The notes: generated by a model from the sequence alone, not told the origin. DNA of 36,417 nucleotides from Oscillospiraceae bacterium (GCA_015068175.1 SVLA01000003.1:1-36417); one strand, 5' to 3'. Positions 1 to 7,078 are shown, numbered from the stretch's first letter. A program made the numbers and translations.

Positions 1-1
1 G

Positions 2-112
2 ATCCGGGAAGCCATGGCGGCCTATGAGAGTAATTATATTGGCCGGGTGCCGGAGGAAGTATACAATGCCATGCGTTCGGCTCTGTCCCAGATCGAGTCC
101 AAAGTCAAGTGA
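2..112 (+). CDS. 3' end of an unidentified gene (truncated by window edge)
   Basis: An open frame enters from the left edge and ends at TGA 110-112, giving the last 36 residues of a protein. The visible tail is hydrophilic, probably helical, and ends in SQIESKVK. It shows no motif that I can assign to a family. A strong palindromic terminator follows 14 bases after the stop, which supports this as the true end of a transcribed gene. The product cannot be named from this fragment. Confidence 0.6.
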   Translation: MREAMAAYESNYIGRVPEEVYNAMRSALSQIESKVK

Positions 113-126
113 ACACAATAAAATCA

Positions 127-150
127 GGGCGCACCGCCGGCGGTGCGCCC
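127..150. terminator. Bidirectional terminator hairpin
   Basis: A perfect 24-base palindrome with 12-bp arms (GGGCGCACCGCC and its complement) lies between two converging genes. T-rich sequence follows on the plus strand (TTGTTGTATT) and an AATAAAAT stretch precedes it, which reads as ATTTTATT on the minus strand. It can therefore end both the truncated plus-strand gene and ricT. Confidence 0.85.
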
Positions 151-158
151 TTGTTGTA

Positions 159-1370
159 TTATTCGCCCTGCTTGGCCTTGGGACGGCGATAATGCCGGCG
201 GTGATTGGGCTTTTTCGGCTTGTCACCGGCGGGGGCGGAATCCGCCTTGGGGGCCGGCTCCGCTTTGGGTGCCGGCGCGGCCTCAGCCTTGGGGGCCGGC
301 TGACCGCTGCCGCCCTTGCCGCGGCGGCTCTTGTGGCGGCTCTTCTTGGCCGGCTTCTCTTCCGCGGGCAGTTCTTCTGCCGGTTCTGCCGGCTCCTCCA
401 CCACGGTCTCCTCCCGGTAACGGAAGCGGATGGGCTCCAGCTTGGGCATGGGTTCCTCGTCGGCCACCTTCCGCGCCTTCTTGCCGCCGCCGGAAATGGG
501 AGCCAGATCGGCGGGGATGGGAGGATCGTTCTTCTTGGCCTTGCCGCTGCGGAGGATGGCGATATCCTCGTTGCGGTAGACGCTGATGGTCTCGGGGCTG
601 TCCTCCATGCGGACCTTTACCCGGCTGCGGAGCAGATCCACTTCCACCACGGTGCCCCGGCCGTCGGGGGTATCCACGAAGGAATCCGCCTTGGGGGCGT
701 GGCGCAGCAGATCTTCGTAAGCCTCCTGCTCGTATTTCAGGCAGCACATAAGGCGGCCGCAGGTGCCGGAGATCTTGGTGGGATTCAGACTCAGATTCTG
801 GGTCTTGGCCATTTTGATGGACACCGGCTGGAAATCATCCAGGAAGGTGGCGCAGCAGAAGGGCCGGCCGCAGATGCCCAAACCACCCACCATCTTGGCC
901 TTGTCCCGGACGCCGATCTGCCGCAGCTCAATGCGGGTGTGGAAAACGGAGGCCAGATTTTTCACCAGCTCCCGGAAATCCACCCGTTCGTCGGCGGTGA
1001 AGAAGAAGAGGATCTTGCTGCCGTCGAAGGCGCACTCGGCGGATACCAACTGCATATCCAGGCCGTGTTCGGCGATCTTCTGCAGGCAGACCTCAAAAGC
1101 CTTCTGCTCCCGGGCCCGGTTTTCGGCCATGGTCCTTTCGTCCTGGGCGTTGGCGATCCGCAGGACGCTCCGCAGGGGCGTCACCACATCCTTTTCAGGG
1201 ATCTTATGGTTGCCGCCGGTGCAGATGCCGAATTCGGCGCCCCGGGCGGTGTCGATGATCACATGGTCCCCCTGCTTCAGCTTCAGACCGCCGGGGGCGA
1301 AAAAGTAGACCTTCTGGCCGGGGCGGAACTGAATGTCCACCACTTCGACCATGATTTTTTTATCTTCCAT
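159..1370 (-). CDS. ricT: RicT/YaaT, PSP1-domain regulatory protein with long C-terminal tail
   Basis: 403 aa. In Bacillus, RicT works with RicA and RicF in a complex that binds Fe-S clusters, stimulates RNA maturation with RNase Y and affects sporulation and competence; that role is known for the family and not shown here. The PSP1 core fills about residues 1-270. It includes the Cys-rich motifs CGRPFCC and CGRLMCCLKYE, which carry the expected cluster ligands. The last 130 or so residues are a low-complexity Ala/Pro/Glu/Lys tail with a basic KKSRHKSRRGKGG patch, which the 275-aa Bacillus protein lacks. The ATG at 1370 was chosen because AAGGAG lies just upstream; the open frame continues further upstream inside holB without a better start. 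It lies 65 bp downstream of holB in the same orientation, an order also common in Bacilli. Confidence 0.93.
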   Translation of the reverse strand: MEDKKIMVEVVDIQFRPGQKVYFFAPGGLKLKQGDHVIIDTARGAEFGICTGGNHKIPEKDVVTPLRSVLRIANAQDERTMAENRAREQKAFEVCLQKIAEHGLDMQLVSAECAFDGSKILFFFTADERVDFRELVKNLASVFHTRIELRQIGVRDKAKMVGGLGICGRPFCCATFLDDFQPVSIKMAKTQNLSLNPTKISGTCGRLMCCLKYEQEAYEDLLRHAPKADSFVDTPDGRGTVVEVDLLRSRVKVRMEDSPETISVYRNEDIAILRSGKAKKNDPPIPADLAPISGGGKKARKVADEEPMPKLEPIRFRYREETVVEEPAEPAEELPAEEKPAKKSRHKSRRGKGGSGQPAPKAEAAPAPKAEPAPKADSAPAGDKPKKPNHRRHYRRPKAKQGE

Positions 1371-1435
1371 TTGGTTACTCCTTAACGAAACTTTTTCGTA
1401 GGGGAGGGTCTTGACCCGCCCCCTGCGCATACGCA

Positions 1436-2383
1436 TCAGCGCAGTTCCCAAACCAGCCAGCCGCAGATGGCGCCGCAGGAAATATTGCCCTGGGCATAGG
1501 CGACGGCTTTTTTCAGGACATTGATGGCCTGCATCAAATCCTTGGGGCTCCGCTGGGTGCCCAGATCCCGGGCAGCGGTGCTGACGGCGCTGATGCCGCT
1601 GCGGTAGGCCAATGCGCCCTCCAGCAGGGCGATCCAGCCTTCCAGTTCCGGGACCAACTGATCCCGCTTGTACTTTTCCATGGCGGCCAGGAGCCGGGTC
1701 ATGGCCAGACTGTCCCGGGCGGCAAAGGCGGTGACGAATTCCGCCGTCTGGGGGGAGAGAGCGCTGCCCTCGGCCAGCAGGGTCTTTGCCTGGCCCAAAA
1801 ATCCGCCGCTGCGGATCATGGCGCCCCGGAGATCTTCGTCGCCGGCATCGGGGAATTCCCGGGCCAGGGCGGCGCCCAGGACCTTCTCCGGCAGGGGCCG
1901 CAGGGGCAGCTCCGTGCATCGGGAGCGGACCGTGGGCAGTAATTTTTCCGGATTATCCGTCAGCAAAATGAAAACGCCGTAAGCAGGCGGCTCCTCCAGG
2001 ATCTTCAGCAGGGCGTTCTGGCCTTCGATGCCCAACTCCTGGGGGAGAAAATAGATCTTGTGATCCGATTCGTTGGGCCGGATGAACACATCCTCCCGCA
2101 TTTCCCGGATCAGTTTCACGGCCATATTTTTGTGTTCCGGGTCCTCCACGGTAATGAAGTCCGGATGGCCGGGGCCCAGCACCCTGCGGCAGGTGTTGCA
2201 GCTCATGCAGGGGCGCCCGGTGCCGCGGCACAAAATGGCGGCGGCCAGGAGCCGTGCCAGGGTGTGCCGCCCGGAGCCGACCGGGCCGGAGATCAGATAG
2301 AAGTGGGAAATATGGCCGTTCTTCAGGCTGCGGCTCAAGTTTTCTTTCAGTTGATCGTTGCCCAAAAGCGTTTCAAAACCCAT
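1436..2383 (-). CDS. holB: DNA polymerase III delta' subunit
   Basis: 315 aa, the usual size for HolB. As part of the clamp loader it helps load the beta clamp at the replication fork. The N-terminal AAA+ domain starts FETLLGNDQLKENL. It has a P-loop-like GPVGSGRHT in which the usual Lys is Arg, in line with a non-hydrolysing delta' subunit. Next come a zinc-binding Cys cluster (CRGTGRPCMSCNTC), NALLKILEEPP and the sensor-1 region ending TVRSRC. The C-terminal part is helical. It sits between ansA (45 bp away) and ricT in one probable transcription unit. Confidence 0.93.
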   Translation of the reverse strand: MGFETLLGNDQLKENLSRSLKNGHISHFYLISGPVGSGRHTLARLLAAAILCRGTGRPCMSCNTCRRVLGPGHPDFITVEDPEHKNMAVKLIREMREDVFIRPNESDHKIYFLPQELGIEGQNALLKILEEPPAYGVFILLTDNPEKLLPTVRSRCTELPLRPLPEKVLGAALAREFPDAGDEDLRGAMIRSGGFLGQAKTLLAEGSALSPQTAEFVTAFAARDSLAMTRLLAAMEKYKRDQLVPELEGWIALLEGALAYRSGISAVSTAARDLGTQRSPKDLMQAINVLKKAVAYAQGNISCGAICGWLVWELR

Positions 2384-2428
2384 ATTTCCACCTCCAAAAT
2401 CGTATTATAGCATACTTTTCTCTGTTTG

Positions 2429-3433
2429 TCACACATTTTTCGCAGGAACGGTGATCTCACCGGCAATGGCGGTGCAGAAAAGTTCCCGGATGGCCGTGCT
2501 GTCCATGCCTTGGCCCAGGGCCCACATGAGCTTGGTCATGGCGGCTTCGGATGTCATGTCCCGGCCCTGGATCACGCCCAACTGCAGCAGCTTGGTGCCT
2601 ACCTGGTAGACCTGGAGGTCCGAACTGTCGTAAAGGCATTGGGTGGTGACCACCACGCTGATGCCGGCATCCACACAGCCGCGGATGGCCTGCAGGGCGT
2701 GGCTCAGCACGTCGATGCCCCCCAGGCCGAAGGCTTCGATGACGATGCCCCGGTAGCCCATGGTCCGCAGAAGATCGAAGATGGCGGGATTCAGGCCCGG
2801 TGTCAGCTTCAGCAGGAAAACATCCCGGCTGATGGCGGGCAGGAGCCGGGGCTGACCGTCGCGTTTGGGCAGCACGGAGTCGTGGAGGACCAGACCCTGG
2901 TTGCTGACCTTGCCCACATACCGGGCGTTGACGCTTTCAAAAGCGGAAAAACCGGAGGCCCGGACCTTTACCGCCCGGCAGCCCAGCATGATCTTCCGGT
3001 CAAAGGCCAGGAAAATACCCGGCTTGCCGGAGGCGGCCATGGCAAAAGCGGTCCGCAGATTGTCCGGCCCGTCGGACAGCATATCCGCCAGGGGAAGCTG
3101 AGAGCCGGTGAATACCACCGGCACATCGATGGCCGGCAGCATAAAAGTGACGGCGGAGGCGGTGTAAGCCATGGTGTCGGTGCCGTGGGATACCACGATG
3201 CCGTCGTAACCGTGGCGGCTTTCAAAAATACGGTTGGCGATGACCTGCCATTGTTCCGGCTGGATGTTGGAGGAATCCAGGCACATCACATCCCGGACGG
3301 TGATGTCGTAATAAGTACGAAGCTGGTTCAGCTCCCGTTCCATGACGTCGGAACGCTGGGGTTCCAGTCCTTCGCCGCCGGGGAGGGAGGCGATGGTGCC
3401 GCCGGTGGTCAGCAGTAAGATCTTCTTTTTCAT
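2429..3433 (-). CDS. ansA: L-asparaginase, type I (cytoplasmic)
   Basis: 334 aa without a signal peptide. The enzyme hydrolyses L-asparagine to aspartate and ammonia. The N-terminal TTGGTIAS carries the nucleophilic Thr (about T13), and SHGTDTMAYTA (83-93) carries the second catalytic Thr-Asp pair. These are the two signature blocks of the asparaginase/glutaminase family. The ATG at 3433 follows GGAGGTACATC, a good ribosome binding site. Lack of a leader and overall length fit the type I cytoplasmic group more than the secreted type II group. It is the first gene of the ansA-holB-ricT group. I could not assign a convincing promoter upstream. Confidence 0.93.
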   Translation of the reverse strand: MKKKILLLTTGGTIASLPGGEGLEPQRSDVMERELNQLRTYYDITVRDVMCLDSSNIQPEQWQVIANRIFESRHGYDGIVVSHGTDTMAYTASAVTFMLPAIDVPVVFTGSQLPLADMLSDGPDNLRTAFAMAASGKPGIFLAFDRKIMLGCRAVKVRASGFSAFESVNARYVGKVSNQGLVLHDSVLPKRDGQPRLLPAISRDVFLLKLTPGLNPAIFDLLRTMGYRGIVIEAFGLGGIDVLSHALQAIRGCVDAGISVVVTTQCLYDSSDLQVYQVGTKLLQLGVIQGRDMTSEAAMTKLMWALGQGMDSTAIRELFCTAIAGEITVPAKNV

Positions 3434-3532
3434 GATGTACCTCCATTTGAGGTTTGGAATTTTAGTTTGTGGTTTTGGTAAAATACATTATTGTTTGCTC
3501 TGCTTTCCACATGGTAGTGATCCGATGTGATC

Positions 3533-3552
3533 GGTGGGGACGTGACCCCACC
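3533..3552. other. Small inverted repeat in the ansA-galE intergenic region
   Basis: GGTGGGG and CCCCACC, 7 bp each, flank a 6-base loop. No T-run follows on either strand, so it is not a clear terminator. It lies in the 279-bp space between divergent ansA and galE and could be an operator or a repeat remnant. Nothing else stands out in that space except the galE promoter. Confidence 0.3.
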
Positions 3553-3650
3553 TTACGAAAGCATCTTTGAGCGGCAGAGCCGCAGTCCCCGATTTCTGTT
3601 CGCAAACTTTCTCATTTACCATTATACCGCAAAACGGAAAAATAGCAAGC

Positions 3651-3679
3651 TTGCATTTTGCATTCCGTGGGTGTATAAT
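3651..3679 (+). promoter_or_regulatory. Sigma-A promoter of galE
   Basis: TTGCAT (3651-3656), a 17-base spacer and a perfect TATAAT (3674-3679). Transcription would start about 25-30 bases before the galE ATG, leaving a short leader with the ribosome binding site GGAGGG at 3699-3704. Confidence 0.85.
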
Positions 3680-3712
3680 AAAGACTCAAAAAGAATTTGG
3701 AGGGATCGCGTT

Positions 3713-4729
3713 ATGAATGTTTTGGTTACCGGCGGCGCCGGCTACATCGGCTCCCACACCTGCCTGGAACTGCTGGAAAACGGCCACCAGGTCATCGTCA
3801 TCGACAATCTGTGCAATTCCAACCCCGAGAGCCTGAACCGGGTCCGGGAACTGACGGGCAAAAGCCTGACTTTTTATGAAGGCGATGTCCGGGACGAGGT
3901 GCTGCTGAAGAAGATCTTCGGGGCCCACCCCATCGATTGTGTCATCCATTTCGCCGGCCTGAAGGCCGTGGGCGAGTCCGTGGCCAAGCCCTGGGAATAT
4001 TACGACAACAACCTCAATTCCACCCTGGTGCTGACCAAGGTCATGAAGGAGGCCGGGGTGAAGAAGCTGATCTTCTCCTCCTCCGCCACGGTCTACAGCG
4101 GCGACAATGAGATGCCCCTGCGGGAAAACAGCCGCACCGGCGGCTGCACCAACCCCTACGGCTGGACCAAGTTCATGACGGAGCAGATCCTCTCCGGCAT
4201 GGCCCACGCGGACAAGGAGTGGAGCATTGTCCTTCTGCGGTATTTCAATCCCATCGGCGCCCACGAATCCGGCCGGATCGGTGAGGACCCCCGGGGAACG
4301 CCCAATAATCTGATGCCCTACATCACCCAGGTGGCGGTGGGCCGCCGGGATCATTTGAGCATCTTCGGCGATGATTACGATACCCCCGACGGCACCGGCG
4401 TCCGGGATTATATCCATGTGGTGGACCTGGCCAAGGGCCATGTGGCCTCCGTGGATTATGCGCAGAAGCATACCGGCTGCGAGGTATTCAACCTGGGCAC
4501 CGGCGTGGGTTACAGTGTGCTGGACATGGTCCATACCTTCATTGATGTGAACCGGGTGCCCGTTCCCTATGAAATCGTGGCCCGGCGCCCCGGCGATCTG
4601 GCCACCTGCTACGCAGACCCCGCCAAGAGCGCGGCGGTCCTGGGCTGGAAGGCGGAAAAGGACCTGCGGGATATGTGCCGGGATTCCTGGAACTGGCAGA
4701 GCAAAAACCCCATGGGCTACGGCGAATAA
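3713..4729 (+). CDS. galE: UDP-glucose 4-epimerase
   Basis: 338 aa, the normal length. It interconverts UDP-glucose and UDP-galactose in the Leloir pathway using bound NAD. The Rossmann motif is TGGAGYIGSH (6-15). The catalytic residues of the extended SDR family are visible: Ser in FSSSATVY (about S124) and the Tyr-Lys pair in NPYGWTK (Y149, K153). The ATG at 3713 follows GGAGGG at a good distance and starts exactly at MNVLVTGG; upstream in-frame starts would add a non-conserved extension. It has its own promoter and a strong terminator, so it appears monocistronic. Nothing links it to the peptide cluster that follows. Confidence 0.96.
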   Translation: MNVLVTGGAGYIGSHTCLELLENGHQVIVIDNLCNSNPESLNRVRELTGKSLTFYEGDVRDEVLLKKIFGAHPIDCVIHFAGLKAVGESVAKPWEYYDNNLNSTLVLTKVMKEAGVKKLIFSSSATVYSGDNEMPLRENSRTGGCTNPYGWTKFMTEQILSGMAHADKEWSIVLLRYFNPIGAHESGRIGEDPRGTPNNLMPYITQVAVGRRDHLSIFGDDYDTPDGTGVRDYIHVVDLAKGHVASVDYAQKHTGCEVFNLGTGVGYSVLDMVHTFIDVNRVPVPYEIVARRPGDLATCYADPAKSAAVLGWKAEKDLRDMCRDSWNWQSKNPMGYGE

Positions 4730-4736
4730 AAGATCG

Positions 4737-4767
4737 GCAGGCGTGTCTTCGGACACGCCTGCTTTTT
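4737..4767 (+). terminator. galE rho-independent terminator
   Basis: 11-bp stem (GCAGGCGTGTC and its complement) with a TTCG tetraloop, directly followed by TTTTT. Confidence 0.93.
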
Positions 4768-4781
4768 GTCTTCTCCCCCCC

Positions 4782-4812
4782 TGAACATGGACGCTTTCAG
4801 CAGAGATACAAT
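4782..4812 (+). promoter_or_regulatory. Putative promoter of first peptide gene (TGAA box)
   Basis: TACAAT (4807-4812) looks like a -10 element. No sigma-A -35 lies 17 bases upstream. Instead TGAACA starts exactly 25 bases before the -10, behind a run of seven C. The same layout occurs at 5175-5205 and 6661-6691. TGAA and TTCA (4796-4799) form an inverted repeat with 10 bases between. An alternative sigma factor or a dedicated activator is possible. The 5' leader would be about 95 bases. Confidence 0.45.
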
Positions 4813-4907
4813 GAGTCCATAAACAAGAGCGGCCGGTGCAATCGCGCCGGAAGCTCCCAACATTTGGCAGCCTCATCCGCTGCCCGGGAAAAGAAAAGGA
4901 GAACAAG

Positions 4908-5141
4908 ATGAAGGGTAGTTATCTCATCGGCAACTGGCTGGAGCGCCAGTTGAAGAAGCGGGGTGCCAAGGGTATGAAGAAGTACCTGGCGGGCATCATC
5001 GGTTCCGGCCTGGCCGGCACCGTCACGGAATTGGTGGTCAAGGGCGCTGTCACCAAGGCGGTCGCCGCCCTGGGCGGTAAGATCGGCGCGCTGGCCGGTC
5101 CCATCGGCGTGGGCGTGGGCGTTCTGGCCGGCTGGCTGTAA
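4908..5141 (+). CDS. Small cationic hydrophobic peptide, copy 1 (candidate bacteriocin precursor)
   Basis: 77 aa. Residues 5-28 form a cationic amphipathic stretch (LERQLKKRGAKGMKKY). Residues 29-77 are Gly/Ala/Val-rich and hydrophobic, ending GVGVLAGWL. There is no Cys and no double-Gly leader site followed by a typical core. A near-identical copy follows, and a DUF95 protein and an ABC exporter lie downstream, as in circular-bacteriocin loci. Circular bacteriocins are small, Cys-free, helical, often cationic and made with short leaders, which fits; a short leader such as MKGSY is only a guess. The ATG at 4908 follows AAAAGGAGAACAAG; a longer frame upstream lacks a matching extension in copy 2. 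A membrane-active toxin or a structural peptide are alternatives. Confidence 0.75.
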   Translation: MKGSYLIGNWLERQLKKRGAKGMKKYLAGIIGSGLAGTVTELVVKGAVTKAVAALGGKIGALAGPIGVGVGVLAGWL

Positions 5142-5149
5142 AGCCTGAC

Positions 5150-5169
5150 GGGGAGCCGCAAGGCTCCCC
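5150..5169 (+). terminator. Hairpin after peptide copy 1, without T-run
   Basis: GGGGAGCC, GCAA loop, GGCTCCCC; an 8-bp GC stem ending in a C-run. There is no U-tract, so termination would be inefficient. It could pause polymerase or protect the 3' end of the peptide mRNA. Confidence 0.5.
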
Positions 5170-5174
5170 CCCCA

Positions 5175-5205
5175 TGAAATCGCCTCATTTCACACGCGGT
5201 ACAAT
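5175..5205 (+). promoter_or_regulatory. Putative promoter of second peptide gene (TGAA box)
   Basis: TGAAAT (5175-5180) and TACAAT (5200-5205), with the same 25-base offset as upstream of copy 1. TGAA-N10-TTCA (TTCA at 5189-5192) is also conserved, here extended to TGAAAT-N6-ATTTCA. The surrounding sequence has diverged from copy 1 much more than the coding regions have, so the elements look maintained. Confidence 0.45.
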
Positions 5206-5275
5206 GTTCATGTAAACCGGGGGCGGCCGGCACACAAGTACCGAAGGCCCCATACATCAAAAAAGGAGAACGAAT

Positions 5276-5509
5276 ATGAAGGGTAGTTATCTCATTGGCA
5301 ACTGGCTGGAGCGCCAGTTGAAGAAGCGCGGTGTCAAGGGTATGAAGAAGTACCTGGCTGGCATCATCGGTTCCGGCCTGGCCGGCACCGTAACGGATCT
5401 GGTGGTCAAGGGCGCTGTCACCAAGGCAGTCGCCGCCCTGGGCGGTAAGATCGGCGCGCTGGCCGGTCCCATCGGCGTGGGCGTGGGCGTTCTGGCCGGC
5501 TGGCTGTAA
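5276..5509 (+). CDS. Small cationic hydrophobic peptide, copy 2 (candidate bacteriocin precursor)
   Basis: 77 aa, differing from copy 1 at only two residues: Ala20 to Val and Glu41 to Asp. By eye the two genes differ at about nine of 234 bases, mostly silent. Both changes fall outside the C-terminal hydrophobic block, which is identical. The ribosome binding site AAAAAAGGAGAACG precedes the ATG at 5276. Having its own promoter-like box and leader, it is probably transcribed separately as well as from copy 1. The pair could be gene dosage, two complementary peptides, or a recent duplication. The peptide family is unknown to me. Confidence 0.75.
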   Translation: MKGSYLIGNWLERQLKKRGVKGMKKYLAGIIGSGLAGTVTDLVVKGAVTKAVAALGGKIGALAGPIGVGVGVLAGWL

Positions 5510-5517
5510 AATGCACC

Positions 5518-5547
5518 GGGAGGTGCCGGGGCGACCCGGCATCTCCC
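5518..5547 (+). terminator. Strong hairpin between peptide genes and transport genes
   Basis: 13-bp stem (5518-5530 and 5535-5547, one G-U pair) with a GCGA loop, followed by AAAACC rather than a T-run. It would allow partial readthrough, giving abundant peptide mRNA and less mRNA for the membrane and ABC genes, a common arrangement in bacteriocin operons. Confidence 0.55.
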
Positions 5548-5569
5548 AAAACCAATTTTGGAGTGGAAT

Positions 5570-6088
5570 ATGAAACTTTTGAAAACCAAATGGATATCGG
5601 CCCTTCCGGCCCTGTGCTTCCTGGCGGGTTTTCTGATCTGCGCGCTGCTGATCCCGGCGGACGTGCAGGGAACGGACGGCGAGACCTACTTCGATGCCGT
5701 CACCCAAATCAACTTTTGGGACATTTTTCTGAATAACAGCCTCATGTGCCTGCTGTTCATCATCGGATGCGGCGTGGGCACTTCGGTGATGCTCTTCGTC
5801 CAGGGCCTGGCCTTTGGCGGCACCTATGCCCTGTGGATGATGCTGGGCAACAGCGCCGGTGATTTCTGGATGCTGTTTGCGCCCCATGTATTTTTTGAGT
5901 TCATCGCCATGGCGCTGGCGGGCCGTTTGGGTTTCCGCCTGCTGCGATTCCTTGTGAATAAAACCGGGCAGACCTTCCGGGATCTGCTCCGTGAAAATAA
6001 AGCGGTGCTGGCCGTCACCTTCGGATCGGTGTTGGCGGCGGCCCTGGTAGAATGCTTCGTGACCCCGTATCTGCACATCTTTGCTTGA
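5570..6088 (+). CDS. SpoIIM/DUF95-family membrane protein
   Basis: 172 aa with about five hydrophobic segments. The family block is recognisable: FWDIFLNNSLMCLLFIIGCGVGT, then FVQGLAFGGTY, then APHVFFEFIAMALAGRLGFRLL, matching the NN...G...G...PHG.fE..a pattern of SpoIIM/DUF95. The family includes the sporulation protein SpoIIM and the DUF95 proteins found in nearly all circular-bacteriocin clusters, where they take part in maturation, export or immunity. The short length and position beside tandem peptide genes and an ABC exporter favour the second role. The ATG at 5570 follows GGAG with 6 bases between; a TTG start at 5558 is possible but overlaps the ribosome binding site. A true sporulation SpoIIM is the alternative. 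Confidence 0.8.
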   Translation: MKLLKTKWISALPALCFLAGFLICALLIPADVQGTDGETYFDAVTQINFWDIFLNNSLMCLLFIIGCGVGTSVMLFVQGLAFGGTYALWMMLGNSAGDFWMLFAPHVFFEFIAMALAGRLGFRLLRFLVNKTGQTFRDLLRENKAVLAVTFGSVLAAALVECFVTPYLHIFA

Positions 6089-6111
6089 AACGAACCGGGA
6101 GGTATGCTATA

Positions 6112-6609
6112 ATGAAAAGCAGAAAACTTACATATGTCTTGGCGGCGCTGCCCCTGGTGGCCGTCAATGCCTGCTGCCTGGCGGACAGATATTTCGTGCC
6201 CGGCGATTGGCAGATCAACCTGACCGTGACGGTGCTGTTTCTGTTTGTCGCGGCCCTCATCGGCGTGACCAAACTGTTCTTCGATTTCTTCGTGACCCTG
6301 GTCACCGGCCGCTGCACCGGCCAGACCCTGGAAAGCGGCGAAGTCTTCGACTGGTTGCTGAAGGCCATGCTGCCCCAATGGATCGTGACCCTGGCGGGCC
6401 TGCTGATCAGCCGTCTGATCTTCACCGACAGCAATGCGGTCTCGGACCTGATCCTCTTTGCCCTGGCCCACAGCGTTTACTACGGCGATGTGGCGGTGAA
6501 CCTGGTGAAGAAGACCGGCCGGAAGGCTTTTGCCTGGGTCTTCGGTGCCATCGCCCTGGTTTGCTGGGGCTATGCCATCTATAACCTGGCGGGCATCCTG
6601 GCAATGTAA
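6112..6609 (+). CDS. Five-helix membrane protein of the peptide cluster
   Basis: 165 aa with about five membrane segments (near residues 7-20, 33-60, 80-98, 106-120, 133-160). The arrangement recalls Yip1-type or small bacteriocin-accessory membrane proteins, but no signature residues settle it. The ATG at 6112 has GGGAGGT 8 bases upstream; an ATG at 6104 would run into TAA after two codons. It starts 23 bases after the DUF95 gene, so both are probably co-translated from one mRNA. Export accessory or immunity protein are the likely roles, inferred from context. Confidence 0.75.
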   Translation: MKSRKLTYVLAALPLVAVNACCLADRYFVPGDWQINLTVTVLFLFVAALIGVTKLFFDFFVTLVTGRCTGQTLESGEVFDWLLKAMLPQWIVTLAGLLISRLIFTDSNAVSDLILFALAHSVYYGDVAVNLVKKTGRKAFAWVFGAIALVCWGYAIYNLAGILAM

Positions 6610-6616
6610 ACGATCG

Positions 6617-6645
6617 GCAGGGGAGACGCCATGCGTTTCCCCTGC
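6617..6645 (+). terminator. Terminator-like hairpin inside the cluster
   Basis: 13-bp stem (GCAGGGGAGACGC with one G-U pair) and a three-base loop, followed by only TTT. It separates the peptide/DUF95 part from the ABC part, which has its own promoter-like box. Confidence 0.65.
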
Positions 6646-6660
6646 TTTGCCATCCCCCTC

Positions 6661-6691
6661 TGAAAATCCTGGGCCGGATGGATGATAAAAT
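6661..6691 (+). promoter_or_regulatory. Putative promoter of the ABC part (TGAA box)
   Basis: TGAAAA (6661-6666) and TAAAAT (6686-6691) with the same 25-base offset seen before both peptide genes, again after a C-run. Downstream, CATCAAAC resembles CATAAAC and CATGTAAAC at the other two sites. The TTCA half-site is missing here. Confidence 0.4.
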
Positions 6692-6730
6692 AGGAACATC
6701 AAACGGGAAACAATCCCTCGGAGGATCATG

Positions 6731-7078
6731 ATGGATCATTATATTACGGAATTCAACCTGCAGCGCAGCCGGGCCCAGGTCCGGGACTATGCGGTGTTTA
6801 TGGAGAAGAAGGGCCTGGGGGCCCTGAATCCCTTCGGCATGAGCCGGCAACTGGTGGTGTATATCACCGACCGCGGCTGCTATGCGTTGTTCGTCCGGGG
6901 CATGGGCGAATTTACGGAGGCCCGGAAGCTCTGCGACGGCGACCTGACCTTCAGCGCCGACGGCCGGCTGGCGGCATGCAGCCAAACCGGGCGGCGATTC
7001 AAATTCATTCGTAAATACAACAGCGGTCCCGCGGCCGATGCCGGGGACTTCGTCCGGCTGCTGCAAAGCAGTATTTGA
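6731..7078 (+). CDS. Hypothetical 115-aa protein of the peptide cluster
   Basis: A soluble-looking protein with alternating short strands (QLVVYITDRGCYALFVRG, DLTFSADGRL) and a basic stretch near GRRFKFIRKY. It has no membrane segment or signal peptide. Two ATGs (6728, 6731) are possible; 6731 is preferred because GGAGG then lies 6 bases upstream. It is the first gene of the ABC part, 18 bases before the ATPase gene. Role unknown; an immunity or regulatory function is conceivable from position only. Confidence 0.7.
   Translation: MDHYITEFNLQRSRAQVRDYAVFMEKKGLGALNPFGMSRQLVVYITDRGCYALFVRGMGEFTEARKLCDGDLTFSADGRLAACSQTGRRFKFIRKYNSGPAADAGDFVRLLQSSI

Noticed and set aside
24..1385. Long open frames antisense to ricT and to many other genes (for example 9267-11714, 11772-15374, 23332-25473)
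   Set aside because: They mirror GC-rich codons of clearly identified genes, lack ribosome binding sites and have low-complexity His/Gln/Gly-rich products.
3713..4729. galE as part of the peptide cluster
   Set aside because: It has its own sigma-A promoter and strong terminator, and no sugar-modifying gene follows.
4836..4907. Longer 101-aa start for peptide copy 1
   Set aside because: Copy 2 has no such extension, and the AAAGGAG site fits the ATG at 4908.
5570..6088. Calling the DUF95 protein sporulation SpoIIM
   Set aside because: No other sporulation gene is near and the context is a peptide/ABC cluster; kept only as an alternative.
4782..6691. Firm assignment of the TGAA boxes to sigma-G or an ECF sigma factor
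   Set aside because: The -35 resembles both, but the -10 (GATACAA, GGTACAA, GATAAAA) matches neither consensus well.
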